A stretch of DNA of 64,000 bases. It comes from Variovorax gossypii (lineage in GTDB: Bacteria > Pseudomonadota > Gammaproteobacteria > Burkholderiales > Burkholderiaceae_C). Made by a program: the position numbers and the translations under genes. Below, piece by piece: positions 9,471 through 16,842 of this stretch (its first letter is position 1; each line of letters starts with the position of its first letter). A model generated the notes under the pieces. It had not been told where the DNA came from and made no database searches. It saw only the letters and a program-made list of their open reading frames with translations. The DNA is taken from positions 1 to 64,000 of the forward strand of contig NZ_RXOE01000010.1 in assembly GCF_003965815.1 (NCBI RefSeq), in the 5' to 3' direction.

Positions 9471-9491
9471 ATTACAAGCATTTTTTGTGAT
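9471..9491. promoter_or_regulatory. Imperfect inverted repeat in the divergent promoter region
   Basis: In the gap between the binding-protein pair and the hybrid kinase, ATTACAA is followed after seven bases by TTGTGAT, an inverted repeat with one mismatch. The surrounding 40 bases are strikingly AT-rich against the local GC background. This would suit promoters in both directions and a shared operator. No experimental support is available from sequence alone. Confidence 0.35.
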
Positions 9492-9557
9492 GTTTTTCCT
9501 AGCTTTCCCGCCCTGGAGCGCCCTCATAAGCTCGGCGCCCATGAGTCCGTTGCCCTC

Positions 9558-11447
9558 ATGAACTGGAATTTCCGTGTCATCCGCGGCCTGGCCCGCCTGA
9601 CCTTCGCCCAGCAGCTGATCCTGCTGGCGATGGTGCCGGCGGCCCTGGCCACGCTGGCGGCGATCGCCGTGCTGACGCGGCAGCATCTGGGCAACCTCAC
9701 CGAGCTGATGCGGGCCAATGCGCAGACAGTGGCGCTGCAGGTGGCCACCGTGGCGCAGGCGCCGCTGGCGCGCATGGACCGCCGCGCGCTGGCGCGCACC
9801 GCCCAGTCGGGCACCTACCAGCCCAACGTGCAGCAGGTGCAGATCTGGACGGAAGACGGCGAGATCGTCGCCAACTCCGAGACCCTCGACCGCGCCCGCG
9901 GCGAGGGCCTGCAGGTGGTGGTGCCCATCGTGGGCGACGACGGCCGCCACAACGGCAAGGTGATGGTCGAGATGAGCCTGGCCGCCGTGCAGAACGCGCG
10001 GCGCTCGGTGTGGTTCAACGTGGGGCTGGTGCTGGCGATCAGCCTGGTGGGCGTGGGCCTGGCCGGCTGGTGGGCGGCGCGCCGCATCAGCGAGCCGATC
10101 CGCGCGCTGGGCAAGGCGGTCGACCGCCTGGGCGCGGGCGAGGACGCGAGCGTGTCCATCGAGGGCACGGCGGAGGTGCGGCACCTGCAGCACGGCTTCA
10201 ACCAGGCCGCGCGCGCCCTCGCCGAGAGCCACCGGCTGCTGCAGAGCCGCATCAACGAAGCCACCGCCGAGCTGGCCCGCAAGAACCAGCAGCTGGAGGT
10301 GGCCAGCCAGGCCAAGACCCGCCTTCTGGCCGCCGCCAGCCACGACCTGCGCCAGCCGCTGCACGCGCTCACGCTGTTCTCCGACGGTCTGGCCAACGGC
10401 GAGAGCGACCCGGTGAAGCTGCAGCGCATCGGCCACATCCGCGAATGCGTGGATTCGCTCGACCGGCTGTTCTCCGAACTCCTGAACCTGTCGCAGCTCG
10501 ACGCGGGCGTGCTGCAGCCGCAGTGGATCGACTTCCCGCTCGACCGGCTGTTCGAGGAGATCAGCCGCAACTTCCGCCCCGTGGCCGAGCAGCAGGGCCT
10601 GCGGCTGGTGGTGCGCAAGACCGACGTGTGGGTGCGCTGCGACTACGTGATGCTCTCGCGCATCCTGAACAACCTGGTGTCGAACTCGCTGCGCCACACC
10701 ATCGAGGGCGGCGTGCTGATCGGCGCGCGGCGGCGCGGCCGGGGCGTGCGCATCGACGTGGTCGACACCGGCGTTGGCATCGCCGCGCATCACCAGGCCC
10801 GGGTGTTCGAGGAGTTCTACCAGGTGGAGCCCGCGAGCCGGCAGGCATCGCGCGGCGCGCGCGGCATGGGCCTGGGCCTGGCCACGGTGCAGCGGCTGGC
10901 CGAGCTGCTCAACACGCGCGTGGAACTGAGCTCGAAGCTGAACAAGGGCACCTGCGTGCGGGTGCTTGTGCGCTCGGCGCCGGCCGCGCTGCCCGCGCCC
11001 GTGGCGCCGGCGGCCATTGCCGCCATCGACGAGGAGGAAGGCCTGGCCAACGTGCGCATCCTCGTGATCGACGACGAGCGCACCATCCTCGAGGGCCTGA
11101 CGGTGGTGCTCACCAACTGGGGCGCCGAGGTGCTGCCCGCGCAGACCCGCGCCGAGGCGCTGGCCATGGCCGACAGCTGGGAGCGCCCGCCCGACGTGGT
11201 CATCAGCGACCTGCTGCTGCAGGGCGGCGACAACGGCCTGGACGTGATCGCCGCGCTGGAGCGCCATCCGCGCGGCATCGGCGCGGGCACTGCCCGCCTG
11301 CTCGTGACCGGCGAGACCAAGCCCGACCGCCTGCGCGAAGTGGCCAGCGCCGGCATCACGGTGCTCTACAAGCCCGTGTCGCCGCGCGTGCTGCGCCAGG
11401 CGATACAGGCGCAGCGCGCGGCCGCCGCACAGATGACGGGTGCGTAG
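9558..11447 (+). CDS. Hybrid sensor histidine kinase with C-terminal receiver domain (1)
   Basis: A 629-residue inner-membrane kinase. Membrane segments lie at about 19-40 and 152-172 and enclose a periplasmic sensor of about 110 residues. A HAMP-like linker (about 173-230) and coiled coil follow. The phospho-acceptor is His262 in ASHDLRQPLHAL, and the ATPase domain has the N box around Asn371-Asn376, DTGVG at 403-407 and MGLGL at 437-441. A receiver domain follows with acidic residues near 505, Asp551 and Lys605. There is no DNA-binding domain and no response regulator gene beside it. It diverges from two PhnD-like binding proteins, which may present ligand to its periplasmic loop. Confidence 0.93.
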   Translation: MNWNFRVIRGLARLTFAQQLILLAMVPAALATLAAIAVLTRQHLGNLTELMRANAQTVALQVATVAQAPLARMDRRALARTAQSGTYQPNVQQVQIWTEDGEIVANSETLDRARGEGLQVVVPIVGDDGRHNGKVMVEMSLAAVQNARRSVWFNVGLVLAISLVGVGLAGWWAARRISEPIRALGKAVDRLGAGEDASVSIEGTAEVRHLQHGFNQAARALAESHRLLQSRINEATAELARKNQQLEVASQAKTRLLAAASHDLRQPLHALTLFSDGLANGESDPVKLQRIGHIRECVDSLDRLFSELLNLSQLDAGVLQPQWIDFPLDRLFEEISRNFRPVAEQQGLRLVVRKTDVWVRCDYVMLSRILNNLVSNSLRHTIEGGVLIGARRRGRGVRIDVVDTGVGIAAHHQARVFEEFYQVEPASRQASRGARGMGLGLATVQRLAELLNTRVELSSKLNKGTCVRVLVRSAPAALPAPVAPAAIAAIDEEEGLANVRILVIDDERTILEGLTVVLTNWGAEVLPAQTRAEALAMADSWERPPDVVISDLLLQGGDNGLDVIAALERHPRGIGAGTARLLVTGETKPDRLREVASAGITVLYKPVSPRVLRQAIQAQRAAAAQMTGA

Positions 11448-11476
11448 AACACAGGAGTCTGTCCGTGCGTGAAACA

Positions 11477-11562
11477 CCGCGGAACCGGCTTTGCCGGGCC
11501 GCAGGTGTTGCCCCCGGAAGGGGGAAGGCGTGCGCGACACGAAGTACGCGAAGCCTGGGGGA
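11477..11562 (-). repeat. Dispersed intergenic repeat, copy 2
   Basis: This copy has the same three-hairpin architecture as the others. It lies 29 bases after the stop of the plus-strand kinase gene and is the exception in orientation: on the plus strand it runs from the CCGCGG end to the CCTGGGG end, opposite to what is seen after other genes. The first hairpin has a base change (CGAAGTACGC). Confidence 0.85.
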
Positions 11563-11724
11563 GAGCCGGATATTCCATCGGACATAGGCCGAGCGGCCAT
11601 TCCCCTCGTGGAATCCGTCACGCGGGCAGGCCACTGCCGACGCTGACATAAGCCCTCCGCCTTATCGCGCTAAGAAGGGGTCGTCCTTACATTGGATCAT
11701 CGCCCCTCGCTGCGGAAGCAGTCC

Positions 11725-12792
11725 ATGTTTGTTGCCGTGAATCCCGTCCTCCCGCCCTTCTTTCGAAGGCTGTGGCGCGCCGCCCGCACCGTGCTGGCCG
11801 CAAGCCTTGCATGCGCCGCGGGCGCGGCTTTCGCGGCGGTCAACCTCACGGTGCTGATGGGCGACGACATGGCGGCTTCCTCCGAGTTCGTGCAGCGGCT
11901 GCGCGCGGACCAGGAACCCGGCGGCAAGTTCGAGCTGGTTCGCCTCGGGCCCGGCGGCACCGAGACTCAACCGGCGGCGGAGCAGGCCGCGGACGCCGAA
12001 CGCGCCGCGAACGCAGGCGTGCGCACGCGCAGCCTGCGCGGAGCTTCCTCTTCGTCTTCTTCCTCCGACGTGCCGCTCACCATGGCCGTCGGCCCCGCCG
12101 CCGCGCGCGCCGCCGTCGAGCGGCCGGGACAGGAGCCGCTGGTGCTCGCGATGCTCAGCCGGCTCGAATACGAGACCCTGAAGGCGACCAGTCCGGCGCT
12201 CAAGCGCGCCGACCGCCGCGTGGGCGTGCTGCTGCGCGACCCGGCCATGACCGACCAACTCGCGCTGGTCAACGCGGTGCTGCCGCAGAAGCACCGCCTG
12301 GGCGTGGTCGCCACGCCCGAGTCGGAACCGCTGGTGCGCGAGCTGCAGCGCGCGGCTCAGGGCGCGAACCCGGCCTGGGACCTGCGCGTGGAATACGCGC
12401 CCGACGCCCGGTCGATCGCCTCCGCCCTGCGACTGGTGGTGCCGAACAGCGACGCGCTGCTGGTGCTGCCCGACCTGATCGGCGACAACCAGGCGGCCAC
12501 GCTCTCGGTGCTGCGCGCCGCCGCCGGCGCCGGCCTGCCGGTGTTCGGCGCCAGCGAGGGGCTGGTGCGGTCGGGCGGACTGGCGGCGGCGGTCTCGACG
12601 CCGTCGCAGCTGGCCCAGCAGGCCCGGCAGCTCGGCCAGAAGGTCGCGAGCGCCGGCAACAGCAGCAATGCACCGCTGGTGGAAGCCGCGACGCCCGCCA
12701 CCGTGCGCGTCAACGCCACCGTGGCACGCGGCCTCGGCCTGCGTCTGCCGGAGGAACGGGAACTGACCGACCGGCTCGCGGCCCCGCGATGA
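11725..12792 (+). CDS. Periplasmic ABC-type substrate-binding-like protein
   Basis: A 355-residue exported protein with a signal peptide ending near GAAFAAVNL. The body resembles the ABC_sub_bind family (TrpX/YnjB-like type I fold): RVGVLLRDPAMTDQLALV, then SDALLVLPDLIGDN and a C-terminal LPVFGASEGLVRSGGL segment, the usual hinge and ligand-pocket order. A run of eight serines interrupts the N-terminal lobe. An upstream in-frame ATG at 11692 would add 11 residues; 11725 gives the cleaner leader. The stop overlaps the next kinase gene by 4 bases and no transporter subunits are present. I infer that it senses a ligand for that kinase. Confidence 0.75.
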   Translation: MFVAVNPVLPPFFRRLWRAARTVLAASLACAAGAAFAAVNLTVLMGDDMAASSEFVQRLRADQEPGGKFELVRLGPGGTETQPAAEQAADAERAANAGVRTRSLRGASSSSSSSDVPLTMAVGPAAARAAVERPGQEPLVLAMLSRLEYETLKATSPALKRADRRVGVLLRDPAMTDQLALVNAVLPQKHRLGVVATPESEPLVRELQRAAQGANPAWDLRVEYAPDARSIASALRLVVPNSDALLVLPDLIGDNQAATLSVLRAAAGAGLPVFGASEGLVRSGGLAAAVSTPSQLAQQARQLGQKVASAGNSSNAPLVEAATPATVRVNATVARGLGLRLPEERELTDRLAAPR

Positions 12793-14783
12793 GCAGCGCA
12801 GCACCTCCCCACGAACGGGCGGCGCCCACGGCAACGGAGGGCGCGGGCGCGGCACTGCCGCCGCAGTCGCCCCCACCGCCTCCCCCGCCTCCATCGGCCC
12901 ACACGCTGGTGGTGCGCGGCAACCTGCAGCGCGACCTGTTCCGCCTCGGCGTGGTGCCGTGCGCGGCGGTGGCGCTGGCGCTCACGGGCTGGTTCACGCA
13001 CAACCGACTGCAGACACTGGAGGCCGCCTTCGACGCCGAGGGCCAGGCCGTGGCGCGGCAGGTGGCCGCCATGTCCGACCTGAGCCTCTACGCGGGCGAC
13101 GTGCCCGCGCTGCAGAACGTGGCCAACGCAGCGCTGCGCGGCGGGCAGGTGACGCGGGTGGAGATCAGCAACAGCGCGGGCGTGTACGTCACGGCCGGGC
13201 CCAAGACCGCCTCGCTCGCGCAGCTGCGCATGTTCACCTCGCCGGTCACGCTGCGCGAGGCATCGCGCGCCAGCGCCTTCGCGCCCGCGGGCTCAACGGC
13301 GGCGGGCGACACGCCCATCGGCCTGGTGCAGACCTTTCGCGACACCACCGCCTACACGCGCGAGCGCAGCCGCTCGCTCATCGCGGGCATCGGCATCGCG
13401 CTGGTCGCGCTGATCGCGGCCTGGGCCTCGGTGCGGCACATGGCGCGCACGGTGGCGCGGCCGCTTCGGCGCGTGTCGCGCACGGTCGCGGCGCTGGAGG
13501 CCGGGCATTTCGAGGTGCGCTGCGACGTGGTGGAAGGCGGCACGCGCGGCACGCACGAGCTCGCCGTGCTCGCGCACGACATCGACCGCCTCGCCGAGCG
13601 GCTGCAGCGCAACCGCCAGATCAGCGAGGAGCGCGTGCGCGAGGCCACCGCCGTCGCGCTGCAGCGCATGGCCGAGGCGGAGCAGGCGGCGCTTTCCCGC
13701 GCGCGCTTCCTCGCGGCCGCGAGCCACGACCTGCGCCAGCCGCTGCACGCCATGGGCCTGTTCATCGACGGCCTGCTGCCCGGAGCTTCACCCGCGCAGC
13801 GCCCGGCGGTGCTGCGGCTGCAGGAAAGCACCGAGTTCATGGGCGTGCTGCTCGACGACCTGCTCGAGATCTCGCGGCTCGACGCGCAGGTGCTGACGCC
13901 GGCCATCGCCAAGGTGCCGCTCGCGGAGCTGTTCGACCAGCTCGACGCGCAGCACGCCGCCGCGGCCGTCGAGGCCCGCGTGCGACTGCGCTGGAGCGAC
14001 CGCGGGCTGGCGGTGCGCAGCGACGCGGCGATGCTGCGGCGCATCGTCGGCAACCTGGTGACCAACGCGCTGCGCCACGCGCCCGAGGGCGGCACCGTGC
14101 TGGTGGCGGCCCGGCGCAGCGCATCGGGCGTGCGCATCGAGGTGCGCGACAACGGCGTGGGCATCGCGCCCATCCACCAGGGCCGCATCTTCGAGGAGTT
14201 CTACCAGGTGGCGAACACCGAGCGCGACCGGCGCCGCGGCTTCGGGCTGGGGCTGGCCATCTGCGCGCGCATCGCCACGCTGCTGGGCACGCGCATCACG
14301 GTGCGCTCGGCGCTTCAGGCGGGCAGCACCTTCGCCTTCACGCTGCCCGCGGCTCGGCTGGCCGACGTGACGCCGCCCCAGCCGCCTGCGCTGGCCCCGG
14401 CGCCGCTGGCGGGACTGCGCTGCCTGGTGGTGGACGACGACCCCGCCATCCTCGACGGCAGCCGCGCGCTGCTGGAGCAGTGGGGCTGCCAGGTCGAATG
14501 CGTGAGCACCGGCGCCGAGGCCATCGCGCGGCTGGGCACCGGCGACATCCACTACGACGCCGTGCTGTGCGACCTGCAGCTCGCGGGCGACGGCGACGGC
14601 GTGGACGTGATCGACGCCGCCAAGCGGCTGCAGCCCGAGGCGCTGGCGGTGCTGGTGTCGGGCGCCACCGGGCCCGAGGTGCTGCAGCGGCTGCGCCATG
14701 GCGGCGTGATGCTGCTGACCAAGCCGGTCGCGCCGGCCAAGCTGCGCGCGCTGCTCACCACGCGGCGGCAAATCATGGTCTGA
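12789..14783 (+). CDS. Hybrid sensor histidine kinase with C-terminal receiver domain (2)
   Basis: A 664-residue paralogue of the kinase at 9558-11447. An unusual N-terminus has eight consecutive prolines (28-35) before the first membrane segment (about 52-70). A periplasmic loop, a second membrane segment (about 196-214) and a HAMP-like region follow. The phospho-acceptor is His313 in ASHDLRQPLHAM, the ATPase boxes are around Asn422-Asn426, DNGVG and FGLGL, and the receiver has Asp595 and Lys645. The start is the ATG that overlaps the upstream binding-protein stop (ATGA). Translational coupling to a periplasmic binding protein implies a two-protein sensor. No dedicated output regulator is nearby. 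Confidence 0.93.
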   Translation: MSSAAPPHERAAPTATEGAGAALPPQSPPPPPPPPSAHTLVVRGNLQRDLFRLGVVPCAAVALALTGWFTHNRLQTLEAAFDAEGQAVARQVAAMSDLSLYAGDVPALQNVANAALRGGQVTRVEISNSAGVYVTAGPKTASLAQLRMFTSPVTLREASRASAFAPAGSTAAGDTPIGLVQTFRDTTAYTRERSRSLIAGIGIALVALIAAWASVRHMARTVARPLRRVSRTVAALEAGHFEVRCDVVEGGTRGTHELAVLAHDIDRLAERLQRNRQISEERVREATAVALQRMAEAEQAALSRARFLAAASHDLRQPLHAMGLFIDGLLPGASPAQRPAVLRLQESTEFMGVLLDDLLEISRLDAQVLTPAIAKVPLAELFDQLDAQHAAAAVEARVRLRWSDRGLAVRSDAAMLRRIVGNLVTNALRHAPEGGTVLVAARRSASGVRIEVRDNGVGIAPIHQGRIFEEFYQVANTERDRRRGFGLGLAICARIATLLGTRITVRSALQAGSTFAFTLPAARLADVTPPQPPALAPAPLAGLRCLVVDDDPAILDGSRALLEQWGCQVECVSTGAEAIARLGTGDIHYDAVLCDLQLAGDGDGVDVIDAAKRLQPEALAVLVSGATGPEVLQRLRHGGVMLLTKPVAPAKLRALLTTRRQIMV

Positions 14784-14867
14784 CCCCCAGGCTTCGCGCA
14801 CTTCGTGTCGCTTCGCCATCCCCCTTCCAGGGGGCGATACCTGCGGCCCGGCAAAGCCGGTTCCGCG
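14784..14867 (+). repeat. Dispersed intergenic repeat, copy 3
   Basis: The repeat starts on the base right after the kinase stop codon (TGA then CCCCCAGGCTTCGCGC). All three potential hairpins are intact. It is followed after 14 bases by copy 4 in the same orientation. Confidence 0.9.
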
Positions 14868-14881
14868 AAAGCTTGAACTCA

Positions 14882-14966
14882 CCCCCAGGCTTCGCGCACT
14901 TCGTGTCGCTTCGCCACCCCCCTTCCAGGGGGCGATACCTGCGGCCCGGCAAAGCCGGTTCCGCGG
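14882..14966 (+). repeat. Dispersed intergenic repeat, copy 4 (tandem with copy 3)
   Basis: Nearly identical to copy 3 and in the same orientation, separated from it by 14 bases (AAGCTTGAACTCAC region). The only differences over most of the length are one or two bases in the C-run before the second hairpin. The tandem pair fills the gap between the convergent kinase and GlxA-type regulator genes. Confidence 0.9.
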
Positions 14967-15012
14967 TATCCCCGGCATTCAGGGTTTCCTGATGCGAAGC
15001 ACGCCCTCTTCC

Positions 15013-15978
15013 TCATGCCCGCGAGAACTGCTGGCGGTATGCCGTGGGCGACAGCTTGAAGGCCGAGACGAAGTGCTTGCGCAGCGACACCGCCGAGCCG
15101 AAGCCGGCGCCGGTGGCCACGCGCTCCACCGGGTGGTCGGTGGTCTCCAGCAGCCGCTGCGCGAGCGCGAGGCGCTGGTTCTGCATCCACTGGCCGACGG
15201 TGGTGCCGGTGGATTCGCGGAAGCGCCGCGTGAAATTGCGCCGGCTCATGAGCGCGCGCCGCGCGAGGTCGTCGAGCTCGTGCGGCGTGTCGAGATGCCG
15301 GCCCAGCCATTCGAGCAGCGGCGCGAGGCGGTCGCGCTCGGCGGCGGCGGGCACGGGCTGCTCGATGTACTGCGCCTGGCCGCCCTGCCGGTGCGGCGCC
15401 ACCACCATGCGCCGCGCGGCGCGGTTGGCCGTCTCGGCGCCATGGCGCACGCGCAGCAGGTGCAGGCAGCAGTCGATGCCCGCGGCCGTGCCGGCGGAGG
15501 TGAGCACGCTGCCGTCGTCCACGTAGAGCACCTCGGGCTGCAGCTTCACCTTCGGATACTGCTTCGCGAAGATCGGCGCCAGCTTCCAGTGCGTGGTGGC
15601 GGGCCGGCCGTCGAGCAGGCCAGCCTCGGCCAGCACGAATGCGCCGAGGCAGAGCCCCATCACGATGGCGCCGCGCCGGTGGGCGGCCTGCAGCGCGCGG
15701 ATCAGCTCGGGCGGCGCCGCCGAGCAGTCGTCGCGCCACGAGGGCACGACCACGATCTGCGCGCGGCGGATGGCCTCGAGCCCGTGCGGGACGACGAGCG
15801 CGAAGCCGGCGTTGGTGCGCAGCTCTCCCGGCTCGGGCGCGCACACCTTCACGCGGAAGCGCGGCTCGCCGGTCTCGGTGCGGTCCTCGCCGAAGACCAT
15901 GCAGGGCACGGACAGGTGGAAGGGGCTGATGCCGTCGAAGGCGACGACGGCGACGGTCTCGGCGGTTGGCTGCGGCAT
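15013..15978 (-). CDS. GlxA/FtrA-family AraC-type transcriptional regulator
   Basis: A 321-residue regulator with an N-terminal DJ-1/PfpI-like domain (about 8-175, with GLCLGAFVLAEAGLL at the nucleophile-elbow position and a cysteine in that loop) and a C-terminal AraC-type double helix-turn-helix (about 215-320, RRNFTRRFRESTG and AVSLRKHFVSAF). Such proteins control local catabolic genes and the DJ-1 part is thought to bind a small molecule. It diverges from an isochorismatase-like hydrolase gene across 100 bases, making that gene the natural target. Length and domain order are normal. Confidence 0.9.
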   Translation of the reverse strand: MPQPTAETVAVVAFDGISPFHLSVPCMVFGEDRTETGEPRFRVKVCAPEPGELRTNAGFALVVPHGLEAIRRAQIVVVPSWRDDCSAAPPELIRALQAAHRRGAIVMGLCLGAFVLAEAGLLDGRPATTHWKLAPIFAKQYPKVKLQPEVLYVDDGSVLTSAGTAAGIDCCLHLLRVRHGAETANRAARRMVVAPHRQGGQAQYIEQPVPAAAERDRLAPLLEWLGRHLDTPHELDDLARRALMSRRNFTRRFRESTGTTVGQWMQNQRLALAQRLLETTDHPVERVATGAGFGSAVSLRKHFVSAFKLSPTAYRQQFSRA

Positions 15979-16078
15979 GGCCCGATCTTATCGATGAATG
16001 GCTTTCGGGCCACTTTCTGGACGTGACGCCGGCGGGAAGAATCCAGTCATCCGAACCACACAAGAGAAGGAGCCCAAC

Positions 16079-16714
16079 ATGAGCAACACCACCACGCCGC
16101 GCCGCGCACTCGTCGTGATCGACGTGCAGAACGAATACTTCGAAGGCGGCGGCCTGCCGATCGAGTACCCGCCCATCCTGGACACGCTGCCGAACGTGAC
16201 GAAGGCCATGGACGCAGCCCGCGCCGCCGGCACACCCGTGGTGGTGGTGCGCCACCATGCACCCAAGGGCGCGCCGGTGTTCCAGGCCGACACGCACAAC
16301 GGCCAGCTGCACCCCGAGATCGCGAAGCGGCCGCACGACCACCTCGTCACCAAGAGCTTTCCGAGCGTGTTCACCGGCACCGACTTCGCCGACTGGATCG
16401 CGCGCAACCAGATCGACACGCTGAGCGTGGCCGGCTACATGACGCAGAACTGCGACGCCTCGACCGTGTTCGAGGCCATGCACCGGGGACTGAGCGTGGA
16501 GTTCCTGTCGGACGCCAGCGGCGCGCTGCCCTACGAGAACGCGGCGGGCAAGGTCACGGCGGAGGAGATCCACCGCGTCTTCAGCGTGGTGTTCCACAGC
16601 AACTTCGCGGCCGTGACCACGACGGATGCATGGATCTCGGCGATGCGCGAAGGCCAGGTCATCCCGAAGGACAACGTGGTGCTGTCCAACCGCCGCGCAC
16701 GAAAGATTGCGTAA
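16079..16714 (+). CDS. Isochorismatase-family cysteine hydrolase
   Basis: A 211-residue cytoplasmic hydrolase. The catalytic triad expected for the family is visible: Asp15 (VVIDVQNEY), Lys92 (HLVTKSFPS) and Cys125 (VAGYMTQNCDAS). Family members hydrolyse isochorismate, nicotinamide, N-carbamoyl compounds or related amides, and the sequence does not decide among these. ATG at 16079 is preceded by AGAGAAGGAG at a good distance, so I prefer it to the in-frame codon at 15998. It diverges from a GlxA-type regulator that probably controls it. Confidence 0.88.
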   Translation: MSNTTTPRRALVVIDVQNEYFEGGGLPIEYPPILDTLPNVTKAMDAARAAGTPVVVVRHHAPKGAPVFQADTHNGQLHPEIAKRPHDHLVTKSFPSVFTGTDFADWIARNQIDTLSVAGYMTQNCDASTVFEAMHRGLSVEFLSDASGALPYENAAGKVTAEEIHRVFSVVFHSNFAAVTTTDAWISAMREGQVIPKDNVVLSNRRARKIA

Positions 16715-16800
16715 CCCCCCAGGCTTCGCGCACTTCGTGTCGCTACGCCCACCCCCCTGCCGGGGGCGATACCTGCGGCCCGGCAAAGCCGGTTCCGCGG
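16715..16800 (+). repeat. Dispersed intergenic repeat, copy 5
   Basis: Starts immediately after the hydrolase stop (TAA then CCCCCCAGG). The second hairpin carries CTGCC in place of CTTCCA between the C-run and the G-run, a change that keeps a stem. It ends at CCGCGG, 42 bases from the stop of the convergent tpsA gene. Confidence 0.9.
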
Positions 16801-16842
16801 TATCCCTGATACGGAGGATCGACGCGACCGCAAAGATCGCCG

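Noticed and set aside
7172..11664. A shared 9-mer TCCGCCTTA upstream of tssK (7172-7180) and of the second binding protein (11656-11664)
   Set aside because: About one such match is expected by chance in a window of this size, and orientation relative to the genes differs.
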